Positions 33,971-43,510 of a DNA stretch of 64,000 bases are shown piece after piece. The first letter of the stretch is position 1. Every line of letters begins with the position of its first letter. Location: assembly GCF_022346425.1 (NCBI RefSeq), contig NZ_JAKRCW010000012.1, positions 1 to 64,000 on the forward strand, in the 5' to 3' direction. The notes below the pieces were generated by a model, which was not told the DNA's origin, searched no databases, and worked only from the letters and a program-made list of their open reading frames with translations. The position numbers and the translations under genes were made by a program. The stretch comes from Pseudoglutamicibacter albus. Its GTDB lineage: Bacteria > Actinomycetota > Actinomycetes > Actinomycetales > Micrococcaceae.

Positions 33971-36073
33971 ATGCCTTCGGCGAGCCAGACCTTCACCTGG
34001 ACACAAGAAGATGCCGCCGCGGTAGATACCGCACGAGTTTTGGCCGCTGATGCGGTTGAGAAGGTGGGCAATGGTCACCCAGGCACCGCCATCTCGCTCG
34101 CACCCGTAGCTCACCTGCTGTTCCAGAAGCATATTCGCCACAACCCTCAGGACCCTCAGTGGGCGGGCCGCGACCGTTTCATCCTCTCCCCTGGTCATAC
34201 TTCGCTGACTCTCTATACACAGCTGTTCATGACCGGCTACGGTCTGAGCCTTGATGATATGAAAGCTCTTCGCACCTGGGATGCGTTGACCCCGGGCCAC
34301 CCAGAGTACGGTCACACTGCAGGCGTTGAGTTCACCACGGGCCCGCTGGGTCAGGGCTTGGCTTCAGCTGTTGGTTTCGCTTACGCTCAGCGCCGCATGC
34401 GTCGTCTATTTGATAAAGATGCCCCTGCTGGTGAGTCGCCGTTTGACCACCGTATCTATGTGATCGCATCCGATGGCGATCTGCAGGAAGGCGTTACATC
34501 CGAGGCGTCTTCGCTGGCTGGTCACCAGCAGCTGGGTCAGCTCGTGGTCATTTGGGATGACAACGAGATCTCCATCGAGGACGACACGAATGTAGCGTTC
34601 ACTGAAGACGTCGAAGCCCGCTACCGCGCTTACGGCTGGCACACCCAGCGCGTCGACTGGTTGCGCACTGGCGACTACGTCGAGGACATGGAGGCACTGA
34701 ACGAGGCGATCGAGGCCGCTAAGGCAGAAACCGACCGGCCTTCGCTGATCGCTTTGCGCACCGTAATCGGTTGGCCTTCACCCACCAAGCAGAACACCGG
34801 CGGTATCCACGGCGCCAAGCTCGGCGGCGACGAGGTCGCTGGTTTGAAGAAAGCGGTGGGTTTTGACCCTGAGCGCAGCTTTGTTGTTGACGATGCAGTG
34901 CTTACCTACACGCGCAAGGCTCAAGAACGCGGTGAACAGTTGCGTAAGGAATGGGACGCCGCGATGGATGCGTGGCGCGCGCGCTCCGAGGGTGACACTG
35001 TAGCGCTGTATGACCGCCTTGAGAAGGGCGAGCTGCCTGAGGGCTGGACTGAAGCCCTGCCTCACTTTGAGGCCGGTGAGACGATCGCTACCCGTGCCGC
35101 CTCCGGCAAGGTCATCAACGCACTGGCCCCTGTGCTTCCCGAGCTGTGGGGCGGCTCAGCGGACCTTGCAGGTTCGAACAACACGTTCATCAACGGCGCT
35201 AAGTCTTTCAACCCGTCCACGTGGGCTACCGGCATGTATGAGGCGTGCCCGGGCGGGCGCAACCTGCACTTCGGTATCCGTGAGCACGCTGCCGGTGCGA
35301 TCGTCAACGGCATCGTGACCTCCTCCCCGACCAGGGCCTACTCAGGCACGTTCCTGATCTTCTCCGACTACATGCGCCCTGCAGTGCGTTTGTCCGCGCT
35401 GATGGGTATCCCCTCGATCTACGTGTGGACGCACGATTCGATCGGTTTGGGTGAGGACGGCCCGACCCACCAGCCGGTCGAGCAGCTCGCTTCCTTGCGC
35501 GCGATCCCGAACCTTGATGTGATCCGCCCAGCGGACGCCAACGAGGTCTCAGTCGCGTGGAAGAAGATGCTTGAGACCACCGATCACCCGACCGCGATCG
35601 TCTTGACCCGTCAAGGTGTAGAGACCCTGCCGCGTGAGGAAGACGGTTTCGCCGCAGCCGAGAATGCTGAACGCGGCGCATACATCCTGCGTGAAGCGAC
35701 CCGCGACGGCGAGGACGTCACCCCGGATGTCATCCTGATCGGTACAGGCTCCGAGGTTGGCCTCGCCGTGGAGGCACAGAAGACGCTGGTCGAACGCGGG
35801 ATCGCCGCCCGCGTGGTTTCGATGCCGTGCATCGAATGGTTCCGCACCCAGGATGCCGAGTACCGCGAAAAGGTCCTGCCATCTGAGGTCACTGCGCGTG
35901 TAGCGGTGGAAGCGGCTCACCCGATGAGCTGGTACGAATGGGTTGGTAGCAACGGCCGCATCGTTGGCTTGGATCACTTCGGCGCCTCCGCGGACGGTGA
36001 CACGCTGTACCGTAAGTTCGGTATCACTTCTGAGGCTGTTGTCGAGGCTGCAGAAGCCCTCGCTGCCCGCTAA
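33971..36073 (+). CDS. tkt: Transketolase
   Basis: A 700-residue thiamine-diphosphate enzyme of the non-oxidative pentose phosphate pathway that moves two-carbon units between sugar phosphates. The TPP/substrate segment [13 protein letters not shown] is near residue 35. The metal-binding motif [13 protein letters not shown] near 165 corresponds to GDG-x3-EG. The transketolase signature is visible as [19 protein letters not shown] near 455. The ATG follows an AAAGGA site. It heads tkt-tal-pgi. The tail CGCTAACGATGGAATAACG shows a possible small stop-codon duplication. Confidence 0.97.
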   Translation: MPSASQTFTWTQEDAAAVDTARVLAADAVEKVGNGHPGTAISLAPVAHLLFQKHIRHNPQDPQWAGRDRFILSPGHTSLTLYTQLFMTGYGLSLDDMKALRTWDALTPGHPEYGHTAGVEFTTGPLGQGLASAVGFAYAQRRMRRLFDKDAPAGESPFDHRIYVIASDGDLQEGVTSEASSLAGHQQLGQLVVIWDDNEISIEDDTNVAFTEDVEARYRAYGWHTQRVDWLRTGDYVEDMEALNEAIEAAKAETDRPSLIALRTVIGWPSPTKQNTGGIHGAKLGGDEVAGLKKAVGFDPERSFVVDDAVLTYTRKAQERGEQLRKEWDAAMDAWRARSEGDTVALYDRLEKGELPEGWTEALPHFEAGETIATRAASGKVINALAPVLPELWGGSADLAGSNNTFINGAKSFNPSTWATGMYEACPGGRNLHFGIREHAAGAIVNGIVTSSPTRAYSGTFLIFSDYMRPAVRLSALMGIPSIYVWTHDSIGLGEDGPTHQPVEQLASLRAIPNLDVIRPADANEVSVAWKKMLETTDHPTAIVLTRQGVETLPREEDGFAAAENAERGAYILREATRDGEDVTPDVILIGTGSEVGLAVEAQKTLVERGIAARVVSMPCIEWFRTQDAEYREKVLPSEVTARVAVEAAHPMSWYEWVGSNGRIVGLDHFGASADGDTLYRKFGITSEAVVEAAEALAAR

Positions 36074-36200
36074 CGATGGAATAACGTGTGTGCGCTCGCC
36101 CCGCGAGCCGCAAGCACGCCCGAGAGGCACGCGTGTGTGCCGGGCGCTCACCGCTGTTTTTACACTTGAACTGTTCTTGATTCAGGAGTTGTCCCCGTTC

Positions 36201-37316
36201 ATGTCTAACGTTCATACGCAGGCCCTTTCCGATGCCGGTGTTTCCATTTGGCTTGATGATTTGTCTCGTCACCGCATCACGAGCGGCTCGCTGGAATCTT
36301 TGATGCGTGAGGTGAACGTCACCGGTGTGACCACTAATCCTGCGATTTTCGCCTCCGCGCTTGCTGATTCGGAAAGCTATGCCGCTGACATCGCTGAGCA
36401 GGCCGCTCAGAACGCTTCAGTCGACGATGCGGTGGTTGCGATCACTTCGAAGGACGTCGCGCAGGCCGCTGACTTGTTGCGGCCTATCTATGATGCGACG
36501 GACGGCGTGGATGGTCGTGTCTCGATCGAGGTGGATCCACGCCACGCTTTCGATACGCAGGCAACGATCGATCAGGCAGTAGCGTTGTGGGAGTCCCTGA
36601 ACCGTCCCAACGTCATGATCAAGATCCCGGCAACGGATGAGGGTCTGCCTGCCATCACCGAGTGCCTTGCCCGCGGTATCAGCGTCAACGTGACCTTGAT
36701 TTTTGGTCTGCAGCGTTATCGCGAGGTTCTCTCCGCTTTCTTGCGTGGCCTTGAGAAGGCCCGGGATACCGGGCTGGACCTGGCCAGCATCCATTCCGTT
36801 GCGTCTTTCTTCATTTCCCGTCTGGATACCGAGGTGGATGCGCGCCTGGATGCGATCGGTTCCCCTGAGGCTCTTGCGCTGCGAGGTAAAGCGGGGCTGG
36901 CTAACGCGCGTTTGGCCTACGAGATTTTCCGTGAAGTATCGCTGACCCAGCGGTGGAAGACACTCGCGGCTCAAGGTGCGCATCCGCAGCGTCCCCTGTG
37001 GGCTTCGACCGGGGTCAAGAACCCCGACTACGCAGACACGCTCTACGTGGATGAGCTCGTTGCCGCTCAGACTGTCACGACGTTGCCTGAGGCCACACTC
37101 AAGGCGGTAGCTGATCACGGCGGTGACGGTAAGGACACAGTGAGCGGAACCTACCGTGAGCAAGACGTGATCCTCGATGAGCTCAGTGAACTCGGAATCG
37201 ACTACAACGAGGTCATCGCAAAGCTGGAGACCGAAGGCGTCCAGAAGTTTGTTGCAGCATGGAAGGACCTGCTGACGCGGCTCGAGGCTGAACTTCAGGC
37301 TGCATCGGAACGCTAG
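36201..37316 (+). CDS. tal: Transaldolase
   Basis: A 371-residue transaldolase of the longer actinobacterial type that transfers a dihydroxyacetone unit. The Schiff-base lysine is in [12 protein letters not shown] near residue 140, and the first signature reads [13 protein letters not shown] near 43. In-frame codons extend far upstream into tkt, but similarity starts at [21 protein letters not shown], so ATG 36201 is used, with an AGGAG about 12 bases upstream. It ends two bases before pgi. Confidence 0.95.
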   Translation: MSNVHTQALSDAGVSIWLDDLSRHRITSGSLESLMREVNVTGVTTNPAIFASALADSESYAADIAEQAAQNASVDDAVVAITSKDVAQAADLLRPIYDATDGVDGRVSIEVDPRHAFDTQATIDQAVALWESLNRPNVMIKIPATDEGLPAITECLARGISVNVTLIFGLQRYREVLSAFLRGLEKARDTGLDLASIHSVASFFISRLDTEVDARLDAIGSPEALALRGKAGLANARLAYEIFREVSLTQRWKTLAAQGAHPQRPLWASTGVKNPDYADTLYVDELVAAQTVTTLPEATLKAVADHGGDGKDTVSGTYREQDVILDELSELGIDYNEVIAKLETEGVQKFVAAWKDLLTRLEAELQAASER

Positions 37317-37318
37317 AG

Positions 37319-38956
37319 ATGACGATGCTTTCGACAACCGCCCACCTCGAAACCGAGGAGGCGGTCAACGCTTTAGTGCCTCAGCTGGTCAAGGACCGTG
37401 TGGCTTCCCGCCTTGCGGCTAAGGACTCTTCCCTGTGGGGCAAGAAAGCCGCACTCGAGGCTGTGCATCGGCTTGGCTGGGCGAACCCTTTTCCTGCGTC
37501 TGGCCCGCTCATTGACCCCATCATCGAGTTGCGGGATGAGCTGAAAGAACGCGGCATCAAACGGATCATCCTGGCGGGCACGGGTGGTTCCACGCTGGCT
37601 TCAGAGGTTGTGTCTCGCGCAGCAGGTGTGGAGCTCAGCGTGATCGATTCAACCGATCCTGGGATGCTCGCCGCAACACTGACACACCTTGATTCGACGC
37701 TGATGATCGTGGCCTCTAAATCCGGAAGCACCCTTGAGATGGACGTTGCTTTCCGGGTTTTCAGCGAGGCCGTCCAGCGGGCTGGTTTGAGGCTCACTGA
37801 GCACGTTCTGGTCATTACTGACCCTGACTCCCCGCTTGAGCAACTAGCGCATCAGCACAGGCTCACGATGTTCACCGCAGACCCAACGGTTGGTGGTCGT
37901 TTCTCTGCTCTGGCTGCTTTCGGGCTCGTGCCAACCGGTCTCGCCGGCGTCGATGTTGAGCGCCTACTCGATGAGGCGATGGCGGCGCAAGCCGAATGCA
38001 TCCGGGATCATCGCGAGAACCCCGCACTCATCTTGGGCGCGGCTTTAGCGGGCCAGCATCCACAGCGAAATAAGCTTGTGATCCATGATGACACCACCCA
38101 CCTGCCAGGATTCAGTGCGTGGATCGAACAGCTCGTAGCCGAATCCACTGGCAAACAGGGTTTGGGGCTTGTGCCCACCGTACAGTTGGCCTCATCAGCC
38201 GAGGATGCGCTACTAGATGAGGCAGAGGATGTTCTGCACGTCTACTTGCAAGGCACCAACGATGGCGCCCACACGCCCGCGGGCCCAGGCATCACCGTCG
38301 CGGGTTCGATCGCTGCACAATTCATGGTGTGGGAGTACGCGGTCGCGGTGGCGTGCCGTCTGATCGGCGTCAACCCATTCGACCAGCCGGATGTCGAGAC
38401 CTCCAAAGTGGCAGCTCGCAGCCTCCTAGCGGGCGAACCCGGCAACGCTCAGACTCCCCCGAACATCGCTGACGGTCCGGTCCGTATCGCCGCATACGGC
38501 GATTGGGCGAACAACGCGAACATCACCGACCTTTCCTCGGCTATCGAGGAACTCGGTGCCGCCTCCACATCGCGTAGCTATGTTGCGGTCAACGTGTTCG
38601 CTGACCGCAACAAGCACCGTGAGATCGCCGCTACCTTGCAGACGGCCCTCTTAGAGATCTTCAAACGTCCAACCGCATTCGGTTGGGGGCCCCGTTTCCT
38701 GCACTCGACCGGACAAGCCCACAAGGGCGGTCCAGCGGAAGGTATCTTCATACACATCCTCGCCGGAACCGTCAACGACATCGACATCCCTGGCCTGGAC
38801 CATACCGGCGGTGAACAGCTTGCAGCACAAGCCACCGGAGACGCACGCGTGCTCGCCGGGCGCGGACGTCCCGTCCTCATGATCAAAGCCGACGACCCAG
38901 CGGTAGGATTGCCGTACATCGTGGACAAGCTCACCGAGATACTCAAGCGCTCCTGA
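37319..38956 (+). CDS. pgi: Glucose-6-phosphate isomerase
   Basis: A 545-residue isomerase interconverting glucose-6-phosphate and fructose-6-phosphate, of the variant seen in Micrococcales. It has GTGGSTLASEVV near residue 82, IVASKSGSTLEMDVAF near 130 (the sugar-phosphate site) and PTVGGRFSALAAFGL near 182. It is coupled to tal by a 2-bp gap. In related genomes zwf-opcA-pgl normally follow; here the gene is followed by a repeat array, a terminator and the convergent secG. Confidence 0.93.
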   Translation: MTMLSTTAHLETEEAVNALVPQLVKDRVASRLAAKDSSLWGKKAALEAVHRLGWANPFPASGPLIDPIIELRDELKERGIKRIILAGTGGSTLASEVVSRAAGVELSVIDSTDPGMLAATLTHLDSTLMIVASKSGSTLEMDVAFRVFSEAVQRAGLRLTEHVLVITDPDSPLEQLAHQHRLTMFTADPTVGGRFSALAAFGLVPTGLAGVDVERLLDEAMAAQAECIRDHRENPALILGAALAGQHPQRNKLVIHDDTTHLPGFSAWIEQLVAESTGKQGLGLVPTVQLASSAEDALLDEAEDVLHVYLQGTNDGAHTPAGPGITVAGSIAAQFMVWEYAVAVACRLIGVNPFDQPDVETSKVAARSLLAGEPGNAQTPPNIADGPVRIAAYGDWANNANITDLSSAIEELGAASTSRSYVAVNVFADRNKHREIAATLQTALLEIFKRPTAFGWGPRFLHSTGQAHKGGPAEGIFIHILAGTVNDIDIPGLDHTGGEQLAAQATGDARVLAGRGRPVLMIKADDPAVGLPYIVDKLTEILKRS

Positions 38957-39027
38957 ACACTGAATCACATCTAGAAGCCCAAGCGAGCCTCAGTACCCAA
39001 GCAACCTCGATATCCAAGCGAGCCTGC
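38942..39027 (+). repeat. Degenerate 18-nt tandem repeat starting in the pgi stop region
   Basis: The pgi end CTCAAGCGCTCCTGA (38942-38956) is followed by CCCAAGCGAGCCTCA (38978), CCCAAGCAACCTCGA (38996) and TCCAAGCGAGCCTGC (39013). With one diverged unit at 38960 the spacing is 18, 18, 18 and 17 bases. Confidence 0.7.
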
Positions 39028-39043
39028 CGCGGCGGGCTTAAAC

Positions 39044-39080
39044 ACGTTGGAGGCGGACCGAAATGGTCCGCCTCCAACGT
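39044..39080. terminator. Bidirectional terminator between pgi and secG
   Basis: A perfect 16-bp stem ACGTTGGAGGCGGACC with a GAAAT loop between convergent genes. Confidence 0.8.
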
Positions 39081-39098
39081 CTATGTTGCTCAGGCTGT

Positions 39099-39362
39099 CT
39101 AGGCCTCGACGTTCAGCCGCATCAGAAGAGCAAGCAGAACGATGCACACAGCCCACACGATCGAGATCGTAACGGTGATCTTGTTCAGCGTTCGCTCAGC
39201 ACTACCGGAAGACTGCATCGATGAGGCCATACCGCCGCCGAACAGATCCGAGATGCCGCCGCCACGGCCCTTATGGAACAGCACCGTCATAATCAGCAGG
39301 ATGCTGGTAATAAGTACAAGGATCTGCAGGGTGACCTGCGAGGCGTTGATCAAACCCGACAT
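39099..39362 (-). CDS. secG: SecG, protein translocase subunit
   Basis: An 87-residue two-helix membrane protein. The helices are at about residues 8-28 and 62-84, and the connecting loop carries the SecG motif HKGRGGGISDLFGGGM followed by SAERTLNKITV. It assists SecYE translocation. It lies downstream of pgk-tpiA in the usual actinobacterial order. The end CCTAGACAG has a loose copy ACATAGACG downstream. Confidence 0.95.
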   Translation of the reverse strand: MSGLINASQVTLQILVLITSILLIMTVLFHKGRGGGISDLFGGGMASSMQSSGSAERTLNKITVTISIVWAVCIVLLALLMRLNVEA

Positions 39363-39424
39363 GATCTCCTCGAGCTTCTAAATACGTCAAAACTGATTCA
39401 AAGTGTTCGCTTCGCACTCCGCGT

Positions 39425-40234
39425 CTATGCGTAGTGCTGTTCGAACCTAGCAATATTAGCAAATTCCACGGCATCGAGGCTTGCGCCTCCCACAAGAACA
39501 CCGTCAACATCGGCTTCTTGCATGATCTCCGCGACGTTAGTTGCTTTCACTGACCCACCGTACAGGATACGTACGCCGTTAGCGGCATCCTCGCCGTGGA
39601 TCTGGTTGACACACTCCCGGATAGCGTGAGCCATCTCCTGGGCGTCTTCCGGTCCAGCGACCTCGCCGGTCCCGATCGCCCACACCGGCTCATAAGCGAG
39701 CACGAGCTTCGAGACCGTGTGCACATCCAGCGAGCTGATCACGGCTTTGACCTGTTCAAGCGTGTGCTCAACGTGTTGCTGCGCTTGGCGTACCTCAAGC
39801 GGTTCACCTACGCACACCACAGGCGTGATCTCGTGGCGCAGCGCCGCGGCTGTCTTAGCGGAAACTACCTCATCGGTTTCCTGATGCAGTGTGCGGCGTT
39901 CCGAGTGGCCCACGAGCGTATAGGTGCACCCCAGGGAGTCCAGGAACTGCCCGGAAATCTCGCCCGTGTACGCCCCCTCGTCATGCTCGGAGATGTCTTG
40001 AGCGCCATAGACCACCGGGAGATCGTCCCCCGCAACCAGCGTCTGAACGCTACGCAGGTCAGTAAACGGCGGGAAGACCGCTACCTCGACTCGATCAAAG
40101 TTATGGTTCGCGTCCTGCAACGTCCACACCGTTTTTTGAAGCAACGTGATGCCCTGGCGATGATCCATGTTCATCTTCCAGTTGCCGGCAATCAGTGGAC
40201 GGCGAGCGAATTCACCGTTGGTGATGTGTGCCAT
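39425..40234 (-). CDS. tpiA: Triosephosphate isomerase
   Basis: A 269-residue TIM-barrel enzyme interconverting DHAP and glyceraldehyde-3-phosphate. It has the substrate-binding lysine in GNWKMNMDH near residue 19, the electrophilic His in VGHSERRTLHQE near 105, the catalytic Glu in AYEPVWAIGTGEVA near 180 and the phosphate loop YGGSVKATN near 225. The ATG follows the pgk TAG with no gap. Confidence 0.98.
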   Translation of the reverse strand: MAHITNGEFARRPLIAGNWKMNMDHRQGITLLQKTVWTLQDANHNFDRVEVAVFPPFTDLRSVQTLVAGDDLPVVYGAQDISEHDEGAYTGEISGQFLDSLGCTYTLVGHSERRTLHQETDEVVSAKTAAALRHEITPVVCVGEPLEVRQAQQHVEHTLEQVKAVISSLDVHTVSKLVLAYEPVWAIGTGEVAGPEDAQEMAHAIRECVNQIHGEDAANGVRILYGGSVKATNVAEIMQEADVDGVLVGGASLDAVEFANIARFEQHYA

Positions 40235-41473
40235 CTAGTTGCTCTCCTCCAGAACAGTCAGCCCTGGAAGTTCCTTACCTTCAAGGTATTCAAGGGATGC
40301 GCCACCACCGGTTGAGATGTGCCCGAAATCAGCATCGTGATGGCCCAGGCTACGAACCGCAGCAGCCGAGTCGCCGCCACCCACGACCGTGAACGCCTCA
40401 GAGCGCTCCAGCGCGCTCGCTACAGCGCGCGTACCCGCAGCGAATGCCGGGAACTCGAACACGCCCATCGGGCCGTTCCAAAACACCGTGGCTGCGGTGA
40501 CAATCTTCTCTCCGAAGGTTCCAGCGGAAACCTGGCCAATATCCAAGCCCATGCCGGCCTGCCCGATGCTGCCGCCAGTCAGGTCTTCAACCGAGCGGGT
40601 TTCGTGGGCGGCATCAGCAGCGAAGGAATCAGCCATCACGATGTCGCTTGGAAGGATGATCTCGGCGTGCCCTTCGGTTCCGGAACGGTCAAGGTAACCC
40701 TTGACCGTCTCAAGCTGATCCTCTTCAACCAGCGAGCTACCGATCTCATAGCCTTTAGCCTTCAAGAACGTGAAGACCATTCCGCCGCCCACCAGAATCT
40801 GGTCAGCAACGGTGAGCAAACGCTCGATCACAGCGAGCTTGTCAGAGACCTTCGCCCCACCCAGAACTACAACGAAGTGGCGCTGAGGCTCAACCGTCAA
40901 ACGCTTCAAGACCTCAAGTTCATCACGAACCAGGTCCCCCTGGTACGCCGGCAGAAGGCGTGCGATATCGAAAACCGAGGCATGCTTACGGTGCACCGCA
41001 CCGAACGCATCGTCCACATACGCGCCGTCCTCGCCGGCAAGTGCGGCGTAGCGCTTCGCGAGTTCCTCACGCTCGGCGTCATCCTTGGACGTCTCGCCAG
41101 CTTCAAAGCGAACGTTCTCGATCACCAGAACCTCACCATCGGCAAGCTCCTGAGCCAAGGACTGCGCGGACTCCCCTACAACGTCTTCAGCGACCGTGAC
41201 GTTCAAGCCGCTCAGCTCAGCGAGCTTTTCAGCTGCCGGGCGGATCGAAAGCGCCGGATCAGGCTCCCCTTTCGGCCGACCCAGGTGTGCCATCACAATC
41301 ACCCGGGCACCAGCGTTGCTCAGACGCGAAATCACCGGAATCGAGGCCTTAACGCGGCCAGCATCGGTGACGTTGCGGTCATCGTCGAGTGGAACGTTCA
41401 AATCGGAGCGTACAAGAACCGTACGGCCCTTGACGCCTTTGGACATCAAATCCTCAAGAGTAAAGGCAGGCAT
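40235..41473 (-). CDS. pgk: Phosphoglycerate kinase
   Basis: A 412-residue kinase of lower glycolysis. N-terminal substrate-binding motif VLVRSDLNVPLDDD (about 20-33), AHLGRPKGEPD near 60, GGAKVSDKLAVIERLL near 205 and the nucleotide-site stretch VGGGDSAAAVRSLG near 372. In related genomes gap precedes pgk; here sodA lies upstream instead, separated by a terminator hairpin, so pgk-tpiA probably has its own promoter within the roughly 100-bp spacer. Confidence 0.98.
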   Translation of the reverse strand: MPAFTLEDLMSKGVKGRTVLVRSDLNVPLDDDRNVTDAGRVKASIPVISRLSNAGARVIVMAHLGRPKGEPDPALSIRPAAEKLAELSGLNVTVAEDVVGESAQSLAQELADGEVLVIENVRFEAGETSKDDAEREELAKRYAALAGEDGAYVDDAFGAVHRKHASVFDIARLLPAYQGDLVRDELEVLKRLTVEPQRHFVVVLGGAKVSDKLAVIERLLTVADQILVGGGMVFTFLKAKGYEIGSSLVEEDQLETVKGYLDRSGTEGHAEIILPSDIVMADSFAADAAHETRSVEDLTGGSIGQAGMGLDIGQVSAGTFGEKIVTAATVFWNGPMGVFEFPAFAAGTRAVASALERSEAFTVVGGGDSAAAVRSLGHHDADFGHISTGGGASLEYLEGKELPGLTVLEESN

Positions 41474-41512
41474 ACATCTAAGCCTACGGGATAACGCCCG
41501 CGTTAACGATGT

Positions 41513-41552
41513 TCGCCGCTCTCATCCGCGACGAAGCGGACGAGAGCGGCGA
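41513..41552 (-). terminator. Terminator hairpin of sodA
   Basis: An 11-bp outer stem TCGCCGCTCTC pairs with GAGAGCGGCGA and encloses a second TCCGC/GCGGA stem, 25 bases after the sodA stop on the minus strand. No strong T tract follows. Confidence 0.65.
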
Positions 41553-41577
41553 GACACTCACGCTCTAGTTGCGTTGA

Positions 41578-42207
41578 TTAGGCGCCTGGCAGAACCAGCT
41601 TCGATGCGCCTTCCTTAGCTGCTGCGTAGCGCTCGGAGACGTTGTCCCAGTTGACGATGTTCCAGAACGCATCAACGTAGTCAGCCTTGACGTTGAGGTA
41701 GTCGAGGTAGAAAGCGTGCTCCCACATATCCAGCATCAGTAGTGGCTGGGTTGCTACTGGGACATCACCCTGCTGGTCATGCAACTGCTCGATCAGCAAC
41801 TTGCCGCCGATGCCTTCATAGGACAAAAGAGCCCAACCGGAGCCCTGGATGCCCAGTGCTGCGGCGTTGATGTGCTTCTTGAAGTTCTCGAAAGAACCGA
41901 AGTGCTCGTTGATGGCCTCAGCAAGTTCACCGGTTGGCTCGCCGCCACCCTCTGGGGAGAGGTTCTTCCAGAAGATCGAGTGGTTGGTGTGACCACCGAG
42001 GTTGAACGCGAGGTCCTTGGTGAGCTTGTTGACGTTGGACAGATCACCCTTATCGCGTGCTTCTGCCAGCTGTTCGAGGGCGGTGTTGGCGCCCTTGACG
42101 TAGGTTGCGTGGTGCTTGGAGTGGTGCAGCTCCATGATCTTGCCGGAAATGTGCGGCTCAAGTGCACCGTAGTCGTAGTCCAGGTCCGGAAGCGTGTACT
42201 GAGTCAA
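41578..42207 (-). CDS. sodA: Superoxide dismutase (Mn/Fe type)
   Basis: A 209-residue cytosolic Fe/Mn-family dismutase. Metal ligands are His in [12 protein letters not shown] near residue 27, His in [10 protein letters not shown] near 80, and Asp and His in [12 protein letters not shown] near 165. The motif pattern is closer to Mn enzymes, but metal choice is not certain. I use TTG 42207: it gives the family N-terminus [13 protein letters not shown] and lies five bases after a consensus GGAGG. The ATG at 42219 overlaps that GGAGG and is probably not the start. Upstream, 250 bp separate it from whiA, with no gene seen. Confidence 0.93.
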   Translation of the reverse strand: MTQYTLPDLDYDYGALEPHISGKIMELHHSKHHATYVKGANTALEQLAEARDKGDLSNVNKLTKDLAFNLGGHTNHSIFWKNLSPEGGGEPTGELAEAINEHFGSFENFKKHINAAALGIQGSGWALLSYEGIGGKLLIEQLHDQQGDVPVATQPLLMLDMWEHAFYLDYLNVKADYVDAFWNIVNWDNVSERYAAAKEGASKLVLPGA

Positions 42208-42458
42208 GTTAACCTCCATGGGTTCAACCAGCAGGAATCTCCATGCCGGTCATACAGATGTACTCTTGCAACGCCTCTACTCCCCTGACGTCTGGGCAGT
42301 GCGAGTAGGGGTAGCGCAAACTGTTGGGAGCCATCCCTGAGGACGCCCTCATCCGGGTGTAACCAACACAACCCCGCTCTTATTCCCGGGCCGCGCTTTA
42401 TCTTGCGCGTTGCGGTGTCATCCTGTTCCGCACGCCGGGATGGACGGCCCCACCTGGG

Positions 42459-43439
42459 TTAGTCGTCGAGGATATCCGCAGGAACTGCGGTTGTGGTGTT
42501 CGGGATCCCGCGTTCATCAGCAACGCGATCGGCCATCATCAGCAGGCGGCGAATACGGCCAGCGATCGCGTCCTTCGTCAGCGGCGGGTCCGCTAGCCGG
42601 CCAAGCTCATCGAGGCTTGCTTCCTTGTGCTCGATGCGCAAGGAACCGGCATCCCGGAGGTGTTCCGGTACCTCATCACCGAGGATCTCCAGGGCGCGCT
42701 GAACGCGTGCACCAGCAGCGACCGCGGCTTGCGCGGAGCGGCGTAGGTTCGCGTCATCAAAGTTCGCTAGACGGTTCGCGTTGGCACGCACTTCTTTACG
42801 TGCCCGGCGCTCCTCCCAGACCTTGACTGCTTCCACGACACCCATTTTTTGAAGCATGAGACCGATCGCTTCACCGTCACGCAAGACAACGCGATCTTGC
42901 CCGCGGACCTCGCGCGCTTTAGCGGTGATGCCCAGGCGGCGTGCGGCCCCCACGAGCGCTAACGCGACTTCGGGTCCGGGGCACACGATCTCTAACGCGG
43001 AGGAGCGGCCAGGTTCGGTCAGTGAGCCCGACGCGAGGAACGCTCCGCGCCACACGGCCGCCGCATCAGCGACCGAACCGTTGACGATCGAAGGAGGCAA
43101 GCCACGCACCGGGCGGCCCATGCCGTCAACCAAACCTGTCTGCCGAGCCAGCGATGCTCCATCGCCCAGAACCTGCATCTCAACACGCTCAGAGTTGCGT
43201 AGCCCGCCACCGCTGACGAGCCGCATGGCGCATCGAACGTTGAAAACCTCACCTAGGGTCTTCTGGATACGGCGCGCAATCGCCTCGCCACTTACCTCTG
43301 CCTGAACCGCGATCCGCCCGGCAACCAGATGCAAACCACCAGCCAAACGGAGCATGGTAGCTACCTCGGCACGGCGCTGGGACGTCACCGTAACGTCCAC
43401 GGCAACCAGCTCGTCTCTGACTGCATTCGTCAATGCCAT
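42459..43439 (-). CDS. whiA: WhiA, sporulation/cell-division regulator
   Basis: A 326-residue WhiA with an N-terminal LAGLIDADG-like half ([15 protein letters not shown], then the duplicated core near 95-190) and a C-terminal helix-turn-helix of the sigma-4 type ([26 protein letters not shown] near 270-300). It regulates division genes in actinobacteria. ATG 43439 gives the family start [11 protein letters not shown]; upstream in-frame ATGs add a non-conserved segment. The 3' spacer before sodA is about 250 bp with no gene recognised. Confidence 0.97.
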   Translation of the reverse strand: MALTNAVRDELVAVDVTVTSQRRAEVATMLRLAGGLHLVAGRIAVQAEVSGEAIARRIQKTLGEVFNVRCAMRLVSGGGLRNSERVEMQVLGDGASLARQTGLVDGMGRPVRGLPPSIVNGSVADAAAVWRGAFLASGSLTEPGRSSALEIVCPGPEVALALVGAARRLGITAKAREVRGQDRVVLRDGEAIGLMLQKMGVVEAVKVWEERRARKEVRANANRLANFDDANLRRSAQAAVAAGARVQRALEILGDEVPEHLRDAGSLRIEHKEASLDELGRLADPPLTKDAIAGRIRRLLMMADRVADERGIPNTTTAVPADILDD

Positions 43440-43476
43440 GAAAGCTGACATCCCCTTCGGATTACACAGACCATAC

Positions 43477-43510
43477 AAAAATAGGTCTTACAAAAACCAT
43501 AAGTCTAACC
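43477..43510 (-). repeat. Degenerate stop-region repeat after yvcK
   Basis: On the minus strand the yvcK end GTTAGACTTATGGTTTTT is followed at once by GTAAGACCTATTTTT, a near copy that again has a stop-like triplet (TAA) in register. Confidence 0.45.

Noticed and set aside
35943-36200. N-terminal extension of transaldolase into tkt
   Set aside because: The extension overlaps tkt and lacks similarity; ATG 36201 gives the normal protein.
40319-41494. A 391-codon open frame antisense to pgk
   Set aside because: Product has no recognisable motif and its openness follows from pgk codon bias.
42459-43478. whiA start at 43478 or 43451
   Set aside because: Extra residues do not match the family; [11 protein letters not shown] at 43439 is the usual N-terminus.
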